64,000 bases of DNA from positions 124,001 to 188,000 of the forward strand of contig NZ_JABWGV010000001.1 of assembly GCF_013370205.1 (NCBI RefSeq), written 5' to 3'. Of the stretch, positions 8,777-17,921 are shown one piece after another (within the stretch, counting starts at the first letter, position 1; each line of letters opens with the position of its first letter). Source of the stretch: Qipengyuania atrilutea. Its GTDB lineage: Bacteria; Pseudomonadota; Alphaproteobacteria; Sphingomonadales; Sphingomonadaceae. The notes under the pieces are model-generated. The model did no database searches. It saw nothing but the letters and a program-made list of their open reading frames with translations, and was not told where the DNA came from. Position numbers and translations under genes: made by a program.

Positions 8777-9715
8777 ATGGGGGGACGCAATATTGCGATC
8801 CTGGCTGTTGCCGTAATACTCGGTATTATAGCCGTTTTATTTGCCAATGCTTGGTTTTCGGGTGCCGAAGAGCGCCAGGCGCAAATCGCCGCGGAAAACC
8901 AGATGGCGCGCATTGTCGTCGCCGCGCAGCCGATGGAATTCGGCACGGCCCTGTCGCAAGAAAACCTGCGGATGCAGAATTTCCCAGCCAGTTCGGTGCC
9001 GCAGGGCGCCTTCACCTCTCTCGAAGCGGCCTTGCAGGGCGGGCGCGTCGCGCTGCGCCCCATCGTTCCCGGCGAACCCGTGCTGGCCGACAAGGTCAGC
9101 GGTAGCGGCGGCCGCGCCGTTCTTTCCGCCAATCTCGAAGAAGGGATGCGCGCTGTCGCCATCCCCGTTTCCGCCGTCAACGGCGTCGCGGGCTTCGTTC
9201 GCCCCGGCGACATCGTGGACGTGCTGCTCACCCGCCAGATCCCCGGTGACGGCGCAGGCGGCCAGGACCTGATGACCGACGTCATCATGGAAGGTGTCCG
9301 CGTCCTCGCGATCGACCAGGTGTCGAGCGAAAGCGCCACCGAACCCGGCGTCGGCGCCACCGCCACGGTCGAGGTCGATACCTACGGCGCGCAGCGGCTC
9401 GTCCTTGCCAACCGGCTCGGCACGCTGACCCTCGCGCTGCGCAATGTCGAAAGCCAGGAAGCGGGACAGCTCCTTACCGTGACCGCGCGCGACCTCGGCG
9501 ATCCGGGGCTCTATATCGCGGGCCAGCGCAACCAGTCGCAGCCCGCGCCGCAGCCGGCCTATCAGCCGCCCGTCATCTACGCGCAGTCGCCGCCGCAGGC
9601 CGCACCCGCGCGCCAGTCCGCTCCGTCGGAGCCTGTCTATCGCGGGCCGTCGATGTCCATCATCCGCGGAACCGAATCGACCGAATATCCGGTCGGACGC
9701 CTGGGGGGGCGTTGA
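8777..9715 (+). CDS. cpaB: Tad pilus assembly protein CpaB/RcpC
   Basis: A 312-residue periplasmic protein of the Flp pilus assembly family. An N-terminal membrane helix (about 5-27) is followed by a SAF-like domain (VAAQPMEFGTALSQENLR) and the RcpC/CpaB core (EGMRAVAIPVSAVNGVAGF, PGDIVDVLLT). The C-terminal 60 residues are rich in Pro, Gln and Ala and probably unstructured. CpaB is thought to stabilise or modulate the outer-membrane secretin encoded next. The ATG at 8777 sits after a purine-rich ribosome site, and the gene ends 1 bp before the cpaC start. Confidence 0.94.
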   Translation: MGGRNIAILAVAVILGIIAVLFANAWFSGAEERQAQIAAENQMARIVVAAQPMEFGTALSQENLRMQNFPASSVPQGAFTSLEAALQGGRVALRPIVPGEPVLADKVSGSGGRAVLSANLEEGMRAVAIPVSAVNGVAGFVRPGDIVDVLLTRQIPGDGAGGQDLMTDVIMEGVRVLAIDQVSSESATEPGVGATATVEVDTYGAQRLVLANRLGTLTLALRNVESQEAGQLLTVTARDLGDPGLYIAGQRNQSQPAPQPAYQPPVIYAQSPPQAAPARQSAPSEPVYRGPSMSIIRGTESTEYPVGRLGGR

Positions 9716-9716
9716 C

Positions 9717-11114
9717 ATGATCACCAAGTTCAAACTCTTCGCCGCCGCACTTGCCGCGACCGCGCTCGTTCCCGCCGCGGCCGCACACGCACAGGCCAGT
9801 GCCGATTACGGGCTGCACGCTGGCGAACTCGTCGTGCCGATCAACAAGAGCCAGGTCGTTTCCACGCCGGAGCGGATCGACCGCGCCATGATCGGCAATT
9901 CCGACATCGCGGACGTGTTGCCGATTTCCGACCGCTCGATCTACGTGCTCGGCAAATCGCGCGGTACGACCAGCCTGACGCTCTACGACAATGCCAACCG
10001 CGTGATCGCGGTGATGGACGTGACCGTCGGGCCCGACATCGACGGGATGCGCCGGCAGCTGCAGGCGCTGATGCCGTCCGATGATGTCGACATCAGCCTG
10101 TCGAACGGCTCCATCGTCCTGTCGGGCACGGTGCCTGATGCGGGCATGGCCGACCGGATCGCACGCCTTGCCACTGCCTATGCGGGCGACAATGTCATCA
10201 ACCTCCTCGGCATGGGGGCAAGCCAGCAGGTGATGCTGGAAGTGCGCTTTGCCGAGGTAAGCCGCCAGGTAGGCGAGCAGCTTGGCGTCAGCGGCTTCGC
10301 GTTCAACGAAGACGGCGATTTCGGTGCGGCCATCGGCAACGGCGCTGGTGTTTCGCCGAGCACGTCCGCATTGCGCCTCGACACCATCACGGATGCCTTC
10401 GGCGTGTTCGGTGCGCTGTTCGAACTGGGCGACCTCAGCGTCGAAGCCTATCTCGACACGCTGGAGCGCAACGGCCTCTCCCGCACGCTGGCCGAACCGA
10501 CGCTCGTCGCTCTCAGCGGCGAAAGCGCGAACTTCCTTGCGGGCGGCGAATTTCCGGTGCCCGTCTCGCAGGGCAACGGCGGGGGCGTAGCGGGCGGCGG
10601 CAATGCGATCACCGTATTGTTCAAGCCGTTCGGCGTCAGCCTCGCTTTCACGCCCACCGTGCTCGGCAACGATGTCATTAACCTGGTCGTCGAACCCGAA
10701 GTGTCCTCCATCGACCCCAGCGCGTCGGTGACAGTCAACGGCCTGACCGTGCCGGGCCTCCAGACCCGCCGCGCGCGCACCACGCTCGAAGTGCGCGACG
10801 GGGAAAGCTTCGCGATCGCCGGCCTGCTGCGCGACGAGACGCAGACGACGGTCAACCAGCTGCCCCTCTTGGGATCGCTGCCGATCATCGGTTCGCTGTT
10901 CCGCTCGACCAGCTACCAGCGCGGCGAGACCGAGCTGCTGATCGTGGTCACGCCGCGCCTCGTCCAGCCGATCCGGCCCGACCAGGTGCGTCTGCCGACC
11001 GACCGCGTGCCGTCGCCCGAAGTCGCCGACGTGCTTCTCAACGGCGACGTCTATCAACCGCAGGACCTGCCGCCCGCCGCGCCGGCCAGCACGGGAGCCG
11101 ACTATGAATATTAA
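9717..11114 (+). CDS. cpaC: Tad pilus secretin CpaC/RcpA
   Basis: A 465-residue outer-membrane secretin forming the channel for the Tad pilus. The signal peptide (about 1-24, AHAQ) is followed by the pilus/secretin N-terminal domain (about 28-100), a BON-like region with NGSIVLSGTVPD, and the secretin core. The core shows EVRFAEVSRQV, the LAEPTLVALSGESANFLAGGEFPVPV block, LEVRDGESFAIAGLL and the C-terminal LPIIGSLFRS...ELLIVVTPRLV signature. Length and order match CpaC. It overlaps the following lipoprotein gene by 11 bp. Confidence 0.95.
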   Translation: MITKFKLFAAALAATALVPAAAAHAQASADYGLHAGELVVPINKSQVVSTPERIDRAMIGNSDIADVLPISDRSIYVLGKSRGTTSLTLYDNANRVIAVMDVTVGPDIDGMRRQLQALMPSDDVDISLSNGSIVLSGTVPDAGMADRIARLATAYAGDNVINLLGMGASQQVMLEVRFAEVSRQVGEQLGVSGFAFNEDGDFGAAIGNGAGVSPSTSALRLDTITDAFGVFGALFELGDLSVEAYLDTLERNGLSRTLAEPTLVALSGESANFLAGGEFPVPVSQGNGGGVAGGGNAITVLFKPFGVSLAFTPTVLGNDVINLVVEPEVSSIDPSASVTVNGLTVPGLQTRRARTTLEVRDGESFAIAGLLRDETQTTVNQLPLLGSLPIIGSLFRSTSYQRGETELLIVVTPRLVQPIRPDQVRLPTDRVPSPEVADVLLNGDVYQPQDLPPAAPASTGADYEY

Positions 11115-11400
11115 GCCTCGCCTGCTCGTTGCCATCGGTGCCTCGGCCGCGCTGTCCGCCTGCGCCTCCAACTGGAGCGCGAAGGAAGGCTATTTCGCGG
11201 ACGAGGAGTTCGGCGAAGCGAACCGGCAGACCTATGCCGCAATGATCGTGAACCCGGCGCCCGAATACGACGAGCCGATCGAGACCAGCGCGCAGAGCAC
11301 CGCCGATGCCGCCGAGCGCGTGCGCGAGCGCCGCGTGGTGCAGCCGGTGGCCGAAGACACGACTTCGGTCGGTAGCGGCGGCGGGGGAGGGGGCGGCTAA
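11104..11400 (+). CDS. Small pilus-locus lipoprotein
   Basis: A 98-residue protein with a lipoprotein signal peptide: hydrophobic residues 7-19 then LSAC with Cys20 as the lipid-modified residue. The remainder is acidic, and the tail ends in a run of seven glycines. It occupies the place where CpaD, a lipoprotein pilotin partner of the secretin, is usually encoded, but it is much shorter and I see no CpaD motifs. A role as secretin pilotin or partner is inferred from position alone. It overlaps cpaC by 11 bp and ends 16 bp before the next gene. Confidence 0.8.
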   Translation: MNIKPRLLVAIGASAALSACASNWSAKEGYFADEEFGEANRQTYAAMIVNPAPEYDEPIETSAQSTADAAERVRERRVVQPVAEDTTSVGSGGGGGGG

Positions 11401-11416
11401 GCCGCCCAATGATGCC

Positions 11417-13093
11417 ATGCCGAAGATAAGCTCTTTCCGATCGGACGAGCGAGGCGCGGTCGCCGCGACCTACGCGATTGCGCTGTTTGGCTTGGTGGCT
11501 ATCGCCGGAGTGGGTTTCGACTACGCACGCATGGCCGGCATGCACAGCGAGCTGCAAAACGGGGCCGACCAGGCGGCGTTGGCTGCGGCCACCCAGCTCG
11601 ACAAAGGATCCGGCGCCTGCGCCCGCGCGAGTGCCGCCGCAGTCGGAATGCTGCGGAACGTCACGCTGCTCGCCAACGATGGCGACCCGGACGGCAACGC
11701 GGTGACTTTTGAACCCGAACCGAACTGCGACGCGACCGGCTTCATCCGCTTCTGGCAGAACCGCGAGGGCACCACGGCCGCGACCAGCGATGCCGACGCG
11801 CGCTTCGTCGAGGTCGTCACCACTCCGCGGGTGGCGCGATATGCACTGACACCCATCGTGGACGCGCTGGATTCCGGCGAGATGCGCGCACGGGCCATGG
11901 CCGGCATCGGCAGCGCCATCTGCCGCGTGCCGCCGCTGATGATCTGCAATCCGGCAGAACCGGAAACCAATCTCAATGTGCTGCTGCCCTTCGACGTTGA
12001 GGCCAACCGGGGTGCGGGTATAAAGCTGGTGGCCAACAACAGCTACACGCCCGGAGCCTTCGGTTTCCTTGAAACCGGTTCGGGCAATTCGGCGAACCAG
12101 TTGCTCGCGGCACTGGGCTGGGACGTACGCCGCGGCGATTGCGTGTCGATCGACGGCGTCGAGGTCAAGGAAGGCCTGACCGCCAGCGTGATGGACGGCA
12201 TCAACACGCGCTTTGATATGCCAGGAAGCGGAAACTCCTGCCCGACCATCGGCGGGGTCACGGGACAGTGCTCGCCCTCCATCAACGTGCGCAAGGACCT
12301 GGTGCGGAAGAATACGGGCAACAACATTTCGTGGTCCGTACACGAAGGGAATGCCGGCAATTTCGCCACCGAAGCCTATCGACCCACCTCGCGCGCGCTC
12401 TATCCGTCCACGGTAACGCCGCGGATCATGGGGCATCCGCGCGACCTATGCCACGCCTGGAGCAACGACGGCGATTGCCCCTTGGTCAACGGCAATCAGA
12501 GCCCCCGTCTCGGCAACGGCGAATGGGACATCGACGCCTACTGGCGCTCCAACTACGGGACGTCATATCCCGCGGGCACGATCGCAACGAATTCGTACGG
12601 CACGCTCTCGCGTTACACCTATCCCACCCGTTACCAGGTGTACCGCTGGGAATCGGAAAAGCTGCTGGCAGGCACTCTCCCCGGCGTGGTCAAGGATGCC
12701 GGGACCAATCCAGCTCAGGCCGCTTATGCCCAACCACAGGCGGGCCAGATGCTGGCGCTGCCATCCTCGCCGTATGGACGTGTGCCCGGCAGTGATCTGG
12801 ATCGCCGACGTCTTAGCGTAGCGGTGCTGAATTGCAGCGCGCTGACCAATTCGGCCAACGGCTATAACAATCTCAACAACCGTGAGCTCACGCCGACCAC
12901 CTGGATCGACATCTTCATGGTCGAGCCCGCCATTGCGCGTAGTCGGTGCCAGGGCGGCGGCAGCGGCTGCAACAACAGATACACCGAGAACACCGATGTC
13001 TACGTCGAACTTATCGAGCGTACCGATATCGGCGGGTCCAGCGGTGCCAATCTGCAGACAATCCGGCGCGACGTGCCGTATCTGATAGAATAA
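11417..13093 (+). CDS. TadG-like pilus-locus protein (Tad domain, cysteine-rich)
   Basis: A 558-residue protein with the N-terminal Flp/Tad-type segment: RSDERGAVAATYAIALFGLV followed by FDYARMAGMHSELQNGADQAAL, the usual start of TadG-like proteins. The helix anchors it in the inner membrane, with the rest in the periplasm. No von Willebrand A motif (DxSxS) is seen, although many TadG proteins have one. The large domain is rich in Asn/Gly and contains more than ten cysteines (for example AICRVPPLMICN, SCPTIGGVTGQCS, RCQGGGSGC), suggesting disulfides. The frame is open upstream to 11306, but the ATG at 11417 gives the proper Tad N-terminus. Its stop overlaps the next start (TAATG). Confidence 0.86.
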   Translation: MPKISSFRSDERGAVAATYAIALFGLVAIAGVGFDYARMAGMHSELQNGADQAALAAATQLDKGSGACARASAAAVGMLRNVTLLANDGDPDGNAVTFEPEPNCDATGFIRFWQNREGTTAATSDADARFVEVVTTPRVARYALTPIVDALDSGEMRARAMAGIGSAICRVPPLMICNPAEPETNLNVLLPFDVEANRGAGIKLVANNSYTPGAFGFLETGSGNSANQLLAALGWDVRRGDCVSIDGVEVKEGLTASVMDGINTRFDMPGSGNSCPTIGGVTGQCSPSINVRKDLVRKNTGNNISWSVHEGNAGNFATEAYRPTSRALYPSTVTPRIMGHPRDLCHAWSNDGDCPLVNGNQSPRLGNGEWDIDAYWRSNYGTSYPAGTIATNSYGTLSRYTYPTRYQVYRWESEKLLAGTLPGVVKDAGTNPAQAAYAQPQAGQMLALPSSPYGRVPGSDLDRRRLSVAVLNCSALTNSANGYNNLNNRELTPTTWIDIFMVEPAIARSRCQGGGSGCNNRYTENTDVYVELIERTDIGGSSGANLQTIRRDVPYLIE

Positions 13094-13632
13094 TGCGGAG
13101 CGTTTTCCGCCTCTTCTTGCGCGACAATCGCGCTGCTGCCGCCGCAGAGATGGCGCTGATCATGCCGATGATGTTCGCGTTGATCTTTACTACCTTCGAA
13201 GGTGGTAACTACCTGTTGACGGAACACCGGGTGCTGAAGAGCGCGCGCGAAGGCGCCCGCTTCGCCGGGCGGTTAAACTACTCCGCGTTTGATTGTGCCA
13301 GCGGCGCCGTGGTGGGGGATTTTCAGACGTCACCGCAGATAACCAATGCCAATGCCATTCGGAACGTCATGCGCTACGGGAATCCGGAAGGCACTGGCAG
13401 GCCTCGCTTCACTCTTCAGCAAGGCGACGATTTTACGGTAACGCTCGACTGCCCGATCAGCAGCGATACGACGACGTACCATAACAACGGAATTTACCGC
13501 GAACGCGGGAATGTACCGCGCGTTTTGGTCAACGCTCGGATCTCGTACAACTCGATACTCGGCCTTCTGGGCTTCGACACCAGTAGCGTCGTGGTACGCG
13601 GACAAGCCCAAGCTGCGGTGATGGGCGTATGA
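13093..13632 (+). CDS. TadE-family pseudopilin
   Basis: A 179-residue pseudopilin of the TadE/TadF type. After a basic cytoplasmic leader, AAAAAEMALIMPMMFALIF carries the Glu expected five residues after the cleavage point and the hydrophobic helix. EGARFAGRL follows in the TadE core. Such minor pilins are cut by the prepilin peptidase and help start pilus assembly. The start at 13093 overlaps the previous stop, and the next gene overlaps its stop by 4 bp. Confidence 0.9.
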   Translation: MRSVFRLFLRDNRAAAAAEMALIMPMMFALIFTTFEGGNYLLTEHRVLKSAREGARFAGRLNYSAFDCASGAVVGDFQTSPQITNANAIRNVMRYGNPEGTGRPRFTLQQGDDFTVTLDCPISSDTTTYHNNGIYRERGNVPRVLVNARISYNSILGLLGFDTSSVVVRGQAQAAVMGV

Positions 13633-14288
13633 TGACGAGCCCGGTCTTTCGTCGGTTTTGGCGCTCCGATCATGCGGCCAGCGCCGCAGAGTTCGCACTC
13701 GTTCTACCAGTTTTCCTGGTGTTCCTGTTGGGAACAATCGATGTGGGCCGATTCATCTGGGCCGTGAACGAGAGCGAGAAAGCGACGCAGGCAGGCGCTA
13801 GGCTGGCTGTAGTCTCCGACGTGATTCCCGGAGGCGAGATCGGCTGCAGCGACACTGGAAATAACAACACGACGCCGGGATTGCTCTGCTACAGCTATGC
13901 GCTGAGCGGCAACGTGCCGCAAGGTTCGCCCGTACCAAAGAGTGCTTTTCCTACCGTGACTTGCTCCGCTCCCGGCGGTTCGCTGGGATGTACCGCTACC
14001 AGCGCGCCGTTCAGCACGGCCATCGATGCCAGTGCGCAAGCAGCGTTCGACAATGTGGTAGCCCGCGTTAACGACCTTCAACCGCGTGCCGACGCCGATA
14101 ATGTGATTATCAGCTATGCTTGGTCGGGCCTCGGTTTCGCCGGTGATCCCAACGGGCCAGACGTCGCGCCGACGATCACGGTCTCTCTGACAGGTTTGCA
14201 ATTCCGCCCGATATTCCTCGCTGGCATCTTTGATTTTGGACTGCCCGCGCAAAGCTACTCGCTGACCATGGAAGACGGGCAGGGGTGA
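13629..14288 (+). CDS. TadE-family pseudopilin
   Basis: A second TadE-like minor pilin, 219 residues. The leader ends before AASAAEFALVLPVFLVFLLG, again with Glu-Phe at the conserved position, then VGRFIWAVNESEKATQAGAR, the usual TadE continuation. The periplasmic part contains two or three pairs of nearby cysteines (GCSDTG, LLCYSY, VTCSAPGGSLGCT). It overlaps the preceding pseudopilin by 4 bp, so the two may be made in equal amounts and work as a pair, as TadE and TadF do in other organisms. Confidence 0.9.
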   Translation: MMTSPVFRRFWRSDHAASAAEFALVLPVFLVFLLGTIDVGRFIWAVNESEKATQAGARLAVVSDVIPGGEIGCSDTGNNNTTPGLLCYSYALSGNVPQGSPVPKSAFPTVTCSAPGGSLGCTATSAPFSTAIDASAQAAFDNVVARVNDLQPRADADNVIISYAWSGLGFAGDPNGPDVAPTITVSLTGLQFRPIFLAGIFDFGLPAQSYSLTMEDGQG

Positions 14289-14313
14289 CCCGTCATTTAA
14301 TCAGAGCAATGCG

Positions 14314-15495
14314 ATGAAGGATATGTTGACACTGTCTAAGGTAAACGGAATCGGCAAGATGCCGCGGACGCTCATCGTGGTGCAAGAGCGCTGGGCACAT
14401 GGTATCGACGAAACCGTGCGGAATGCTATTCCGGACGTCAGCCACCTCGACCTCGCACCTGACGGCGATTTGTCGCGCGAAGATCTTCGCGAAACCGAAC
14501 TTCTCGTTCTCGAGGTCGATCCGGCTAGCGACGTCAGTTTCGAACGCCTTGAAAAGGTAAAGCGGTTGCGGCCCGAGCTGCCGGTCATCGTGGCGATCGA
14601 AGATGCGACCCTTCCGGTGATGCGATTACTACTTCGGCATGGCACCCGGGATGTAATCGGCCTTCCGCTCGAAGGCGGGGAACTCGCTAGCGAGATCATA
14701 AACGTAGTCGATCGGCAAGCCGATACAGGCGGGATCAGGCTTGCGCCCGCAATCTGCTTCGTCGGATCGCTGGGCCGCGTAGGAAATACCTCGATCGTTT
14801 TCCATCTGGCCGCCGCTATTGCCGCTGAGGCCGATAGGCAGATGCGCTGCTGCGTCATCGATCTGGACATCCAGTCCGGCACGCTTGCCGCGCATGCGGG
14901 AGTGGATACCACCCGCTCCGTGCTTGACCTTGTCGAGGCGGAACAGCGTCTGGACCAAGACATGGTACGCAATGTTGCGACCCGGAGCACAGACGGCTTG
15001 TACATCCTTCCCGCGCCGGAAGAAATCGTGCCTATCGAACAGGTCGATACCGACCAATTGCTACGTGTCGTGAATGTCGCACGGGCGGAGTTCGATCTTG
15101 TATTGCTCGACATGCCGCCGGTCTGGACGAACTGGTCGCTTTCGTTGGCTGCCGAAGCGGACCAGGTCGTAGTCGTTACCCGTCAATCGCTCGCTCATCT
15201 GCGGCAGGCAAGGCGCTGTATCGACCTGTTCCAGGAAGTCGGCATTCCTCGTAGCAAGATTAGCGCGGTCGTGAACCGCGCGCAGAAGAACCCGTTCCGG
15301 CTGATCTCGGTACAGGATGTCGCCGATACGCTGGGAGTCGATGTGCTTGCGGCGATCAGGGAAGATCGCGGCGATCTTTCGCAGGCAATCGATCAGGGCA
15401 AACTGGTCCAGCAGCTTGCGCCGAAAAACGTTTTTGCGCGCGATGTATCGACAATGGCGCACGAGCTTCTGACGCGATCGGAGATCGGACGATGA
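14314..15495 (+). CDS. cpaE: Tad pilus protein CpaE/TadZ, ParA/MinD-like
   Basis: A 393-residue protein with an N-terminal receiver-like domain lacking clear phosphorylation residues (about 15-125) and a C-terminal MinD/ParA-like ATPase fold. TadZ proteins place the pilus machine at the cell pole. The P-loop position (about 147-160) reads VGSLGRVGNTS, where typical family members have GGVGKT-like sequence: the catalytic lysine is replaced by Asn. The later motifs CCVIDLDIQSGTLA and FDLVLLDMPP are kept. TadZ proteins are known for atypical Walker A motifs, so this can still be functional. The gene overlaps cpaF by 4 bp. Confidence 0.92.
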   Translation: MKDMLTLSKVNGIGKMPRTLIVVQERWAHGIDETVRNAIPDVSHLDLAPDGDLSREDLRETELLVLEVDPASDVSFERLEKVKRLRPELPVIVAIEDATLPVMRLLLRHGTRDVIGLPLEGGELASEIINVVDRQADTGGIRLAPAICFVGSLGRVGNTSIVFHLAAAIAAEADRQMRCCVIDLDIQSGTLAAHAGVDTTRSVLDLVEAEQRLDQDMVRNVATRSTDGLYILPAPEEIVPIEQVDTDQLLRVVNVARAEFDLVLLDMPPVWTNWSLSLAAEADQVVVVTRQSLAHLRQARRCIDLFQEVGIPRSKISAVVNRAQKNPFRLISVQDVADTLGVDVLAAIREDRGDLSQAIDQGKLVQQLAPKNVFARDVSTMAHELLTRSEIGR

Positions 15496-16916
15496 AATGG
15501 AATTTGAAGTCCGCGAAGATTGTTGAACCGGTCACTGAAGTCCCGGACGACGACGGCCAATCGCGCTCCGGCGCAGATAATGATCCGGGCACGGCAGCTA
15601 AGGAAATTGCCGTTGCCGATTACGTGCCGCGCGGGAAGAGCGACAACAAGCTGCTGGAACTGAAAGTATCGATTCACAAGGCGCTTTTGGACCGGATGAA
15701 TCTCAGCTCGCTCGAGAAGATGTCGCGCGACGAACTGAAGTCCGGGATCGGCGACATCGTCGGCGAACTTCTCGTCGAAGAAAACGAAGTTCTCAACCGA
15801 AGCGAGCGGGAATCGCTCATCGAGGACATTCTCGACGAACTGTTCGGCTTAGGACCGCTCGAACCGCAACTGCAGGATGAGAATGTTACCGATATTCTCG
15901 TGAACGGTCCCAAGAACGTCTATGTCGAACGCTACGGGATGCTCGAGCGCGTGCGGACGGAGTTCAAGGATGAGCGGCATCTTATGCGCATCATCCAGAA
16001 GATCGTCAGCGCCGTCGGCCGGCGTATCGACGAAAGTTCGCCCTTCGTGGATGCACGGCTTGCCGACGGTTCGCGCGTGAACGCCATCGTCGCGCCGCTG
16101 GCGGTGGATGGATCGCTGCTCTCGATCCGTAAGTTTGCGAAGAAGCGGATCGGTATTCAGCGGTTGATCGAACTCGGGTCGGTCCCCGAAGCCATGGCCG
16201 AGGTTCTCGAGGCTGTCGTACGCTCGCGCCGCAACGTCCTTATTTCCGGCGGTACCGGCTCGGGTAAAACGACAATGCTTAACGCGATGAGTTCGTTCAT
16301 TGACGAGGGCGAACGCATCGTGACCATCGAAGACAGCGCCGAACTGCAATTGCAGCAGGATCATGTCGCGCGCCTCGAAACACGACCGCCGAACATCGAG
16401 GGCAGGGGCGAGGTGACGCAGCGCGACCTCGTGAAGAACGCTTTGCGTATGCGGCCCGACCGCATCATCGTGGGCGAGGTCCGCGCCGGTGAGGCGTTCG
16501 ACATGCTTCAGGCGATGAACACCGGGCACGACGGTTCCATGACCACGGTTCACGCGAATACGGCGCGCGATGCCTTGTCGCGGCTCGAGCAGATGATCGG
16601 GATGAGCGGCATCGACATAACGTCCAAATCCAGCCGTGCGCAGATTGCGTCCGCTATCAACGTCGTGCTGCAAGTGGGGCGGCTCGCCGACGGTCGCCGT
16701 AAGGTTCTCAGCCTTTCGGAAGTCACCGGAATGGAAGGAGACGTGGTCACGATGCAGGACATCTTCCGTTTCAAGGTCAAGGGACGCACCGAAGACGGCA
16801 AGGTTCTGGGCAATTTCGAAGCGACCGGGATCAGGCCGAAGTTTCTCGAACACGCGAAGAGTGCCGGTATCGAACTGTCCGCGGATCTGTTCCGCCCCGA
16901 TGTTGCGATCGACTGA
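15492..16916 (+). CDS. cpaF: Tad pilus assembly ATPase CpaF/TadA
   Basis: A 474-residue type II/IV secretion ATPase that powers Tad pilus extension and probably retraction. An N-terminal helical region of about 130 residues precedes the ATPase core. Walker A is GGTGSGKT at 253-260, the Asp/His boxes include [11 protein letters not shown], and [41 protein letters not shown] is split over the Walker B and His boxes. It acts in the cytoplasm at the inner-membrane platform of TadB and TadC, which are encoded immediately downstream. It starts inside the cpaE stop and ends 2 bp before tadB. Confidence 0.97.
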   Translation: MKWNLKSAKIVEPVTEVPDDDGQSRSGADNDPGTAAKEIAVADYVPRGKSDNKLLELKVSIHKALLDRMNLSSLEKMSRDELKSGIGDIVGELLVEENEVLNRSERESLIEDILDELFGLGPLEPQLQDENVTDILVNGPKNVYVERYGMLERVRTEFKDERHLMRIIQKIVSAVGRRIDESSPFVDARLADGSRVNAIVAPLAVDGSLLSIRKFAKKRIGIQRLIELGSVPEAMAEVLEAVVRSRRNVLISGGTGSGKTTMLNAMSSFIDEGERIVTIEDSAELQLQQDHVARLETRPPNIEGRGEVTQRDLVKNALRMRPDRIIVGEVRAGEAFDMLQAMNTGHDGSMTTVHANTARDALSRLEQMIGMSGIDITSKSSRAQIASAINVVLQVGRLADGRRKVLSLSEVTGMEGDVVTMQDIFRFKVKGRTEDGKVLGNFEATGIRPKFLEHAKSAGIELSADLFRPDVAID

Positions 16917-16918
16917 GC

Positions 16919-17920
16919 ATGACCGACACAATCGTCCGCATCGCTCTACTGCTCGCAATCTTTGCCAGCATTTTCGTCGCGAGCCAGTTCGTCTTGAACT
17001 ATGCATGGAAACGCAACGTCCATGTGCGCGCAGTAAACAAGCGCCTCACCTTCATTAACAAGGGACTCGGACGCGATCAGGTCGTCGCCCTCTTGCGCAA
17101 GAACCAGCCGCGGGAGATGAAAAACGTACCGGCACTGCTGCGCGGTCCGGCGATGAGCCTTCAGAGAACGATTGCCGGGTCGGGTATCTCGCTCTCCGCC
17201 GCGCAGGTGTACTTCTTCATGGGGCTCGCGTCACTTTCGGTCTTCGTGCTGATCCTGTTGCTCATAGCCGCCACGGACGTATCTGCTTCGGCGGGAACGC
17301 TTCTACTTTCAATTGTGATGGCGGGATGTATCGGCATCCTGTTGCCGACGATGGTCCTTTCCATGATGGCAAGTAAGCGGCGCAAACGGGTGGAGCAGCA
17401 ATTTCCCATCGCGCTCGACGTATTCGTTCGGGCGCTGAAAGCCGGCCACCCGATCGCCTCGGCACTCTCGATCCTGACGCGGGAAATGGAAGATCCCATC
17501 GGAAGCGAATTCGGCCTGGTTTCGGACGAGATTTCCTACGGTGCCGAACTGACCGAGGCGCTCAGTGAAATGGCGGAACGATGGGACTTGGACGACATCC
17601 GCATGTTCGTCGTGTCGCTTACCGTGCAGAACGAAACGGGCGGCAACCTAGCTGAAATTCTGCAGAACCTGTCGACGGTAATTCGCGCCCGTGCATCGCT
17701 GTTCATGAAGGTGAGGGCGCTCAGTTCCGAAGGGCGGATGACCGGGTGGCTGCTAACTGCCCTGCCGGTGCTCGCGTTTGTCGGGATGTTTCTCACAAAC
17801 CCCGAATTCTATCTTAGCGTCGCGGAAGAGCGCTCGTTCATGATCGGTTTCGTCGCGCTTATGGTGATGTATTTCTGCGGGTTCGTGATGATCCGCAAGA
17901 TGATCGACATCAAGGTCTGA
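16919..17920 (+). CDS. tadB: Tad pilus inner-membrane platform protein TadB
   Basis: A 333-residue type II secretion F-domain protein. An N-terminal helix (about 5-27), two helices near 95-140, a cytoplasmic T2SSF domain (EQQFPIALDVFVRALKAGHP, ISYGAELTEALSEMAERW, NETGGNLAEILQNLS) and two C-terminal helices match TadB. With TadC it forms the membrane platform that the CpaF ATPase drives. It is spaced 2 bp from cpaF and 1 bp from tadC, in the canonical gene order. Confidence 0.94.
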   Translation: MTDTIVRIALLLAIFASIFVASQFVLNYAWKRNVHVRAVNKRLTFINKGLGRDQVVALLRKNQPREMKNVPALLRGPAMSLQRTIAGSGISLSAAQVYFFMGLASLSVFVLILLLIAATDVSASAGTLLLSIVMAGCIGILLPTMVLSMMASKRRKRVEQQFPIALDVFVRALKAGHPIASALSILTREMEDPIGSEFGLVSDEISYGAELTEALSEMAERWDLDDIRMFVVSLTVQNETGGNLAEILQNLSTVIRARASLFMKVRALSSEGRMTGWLLTALPVLAFVGMFLTNPEFYLSVAEERSFMIGFVALMVMYFCGFVMIRKMIDIKV

Positions 17921-17921
17921 T

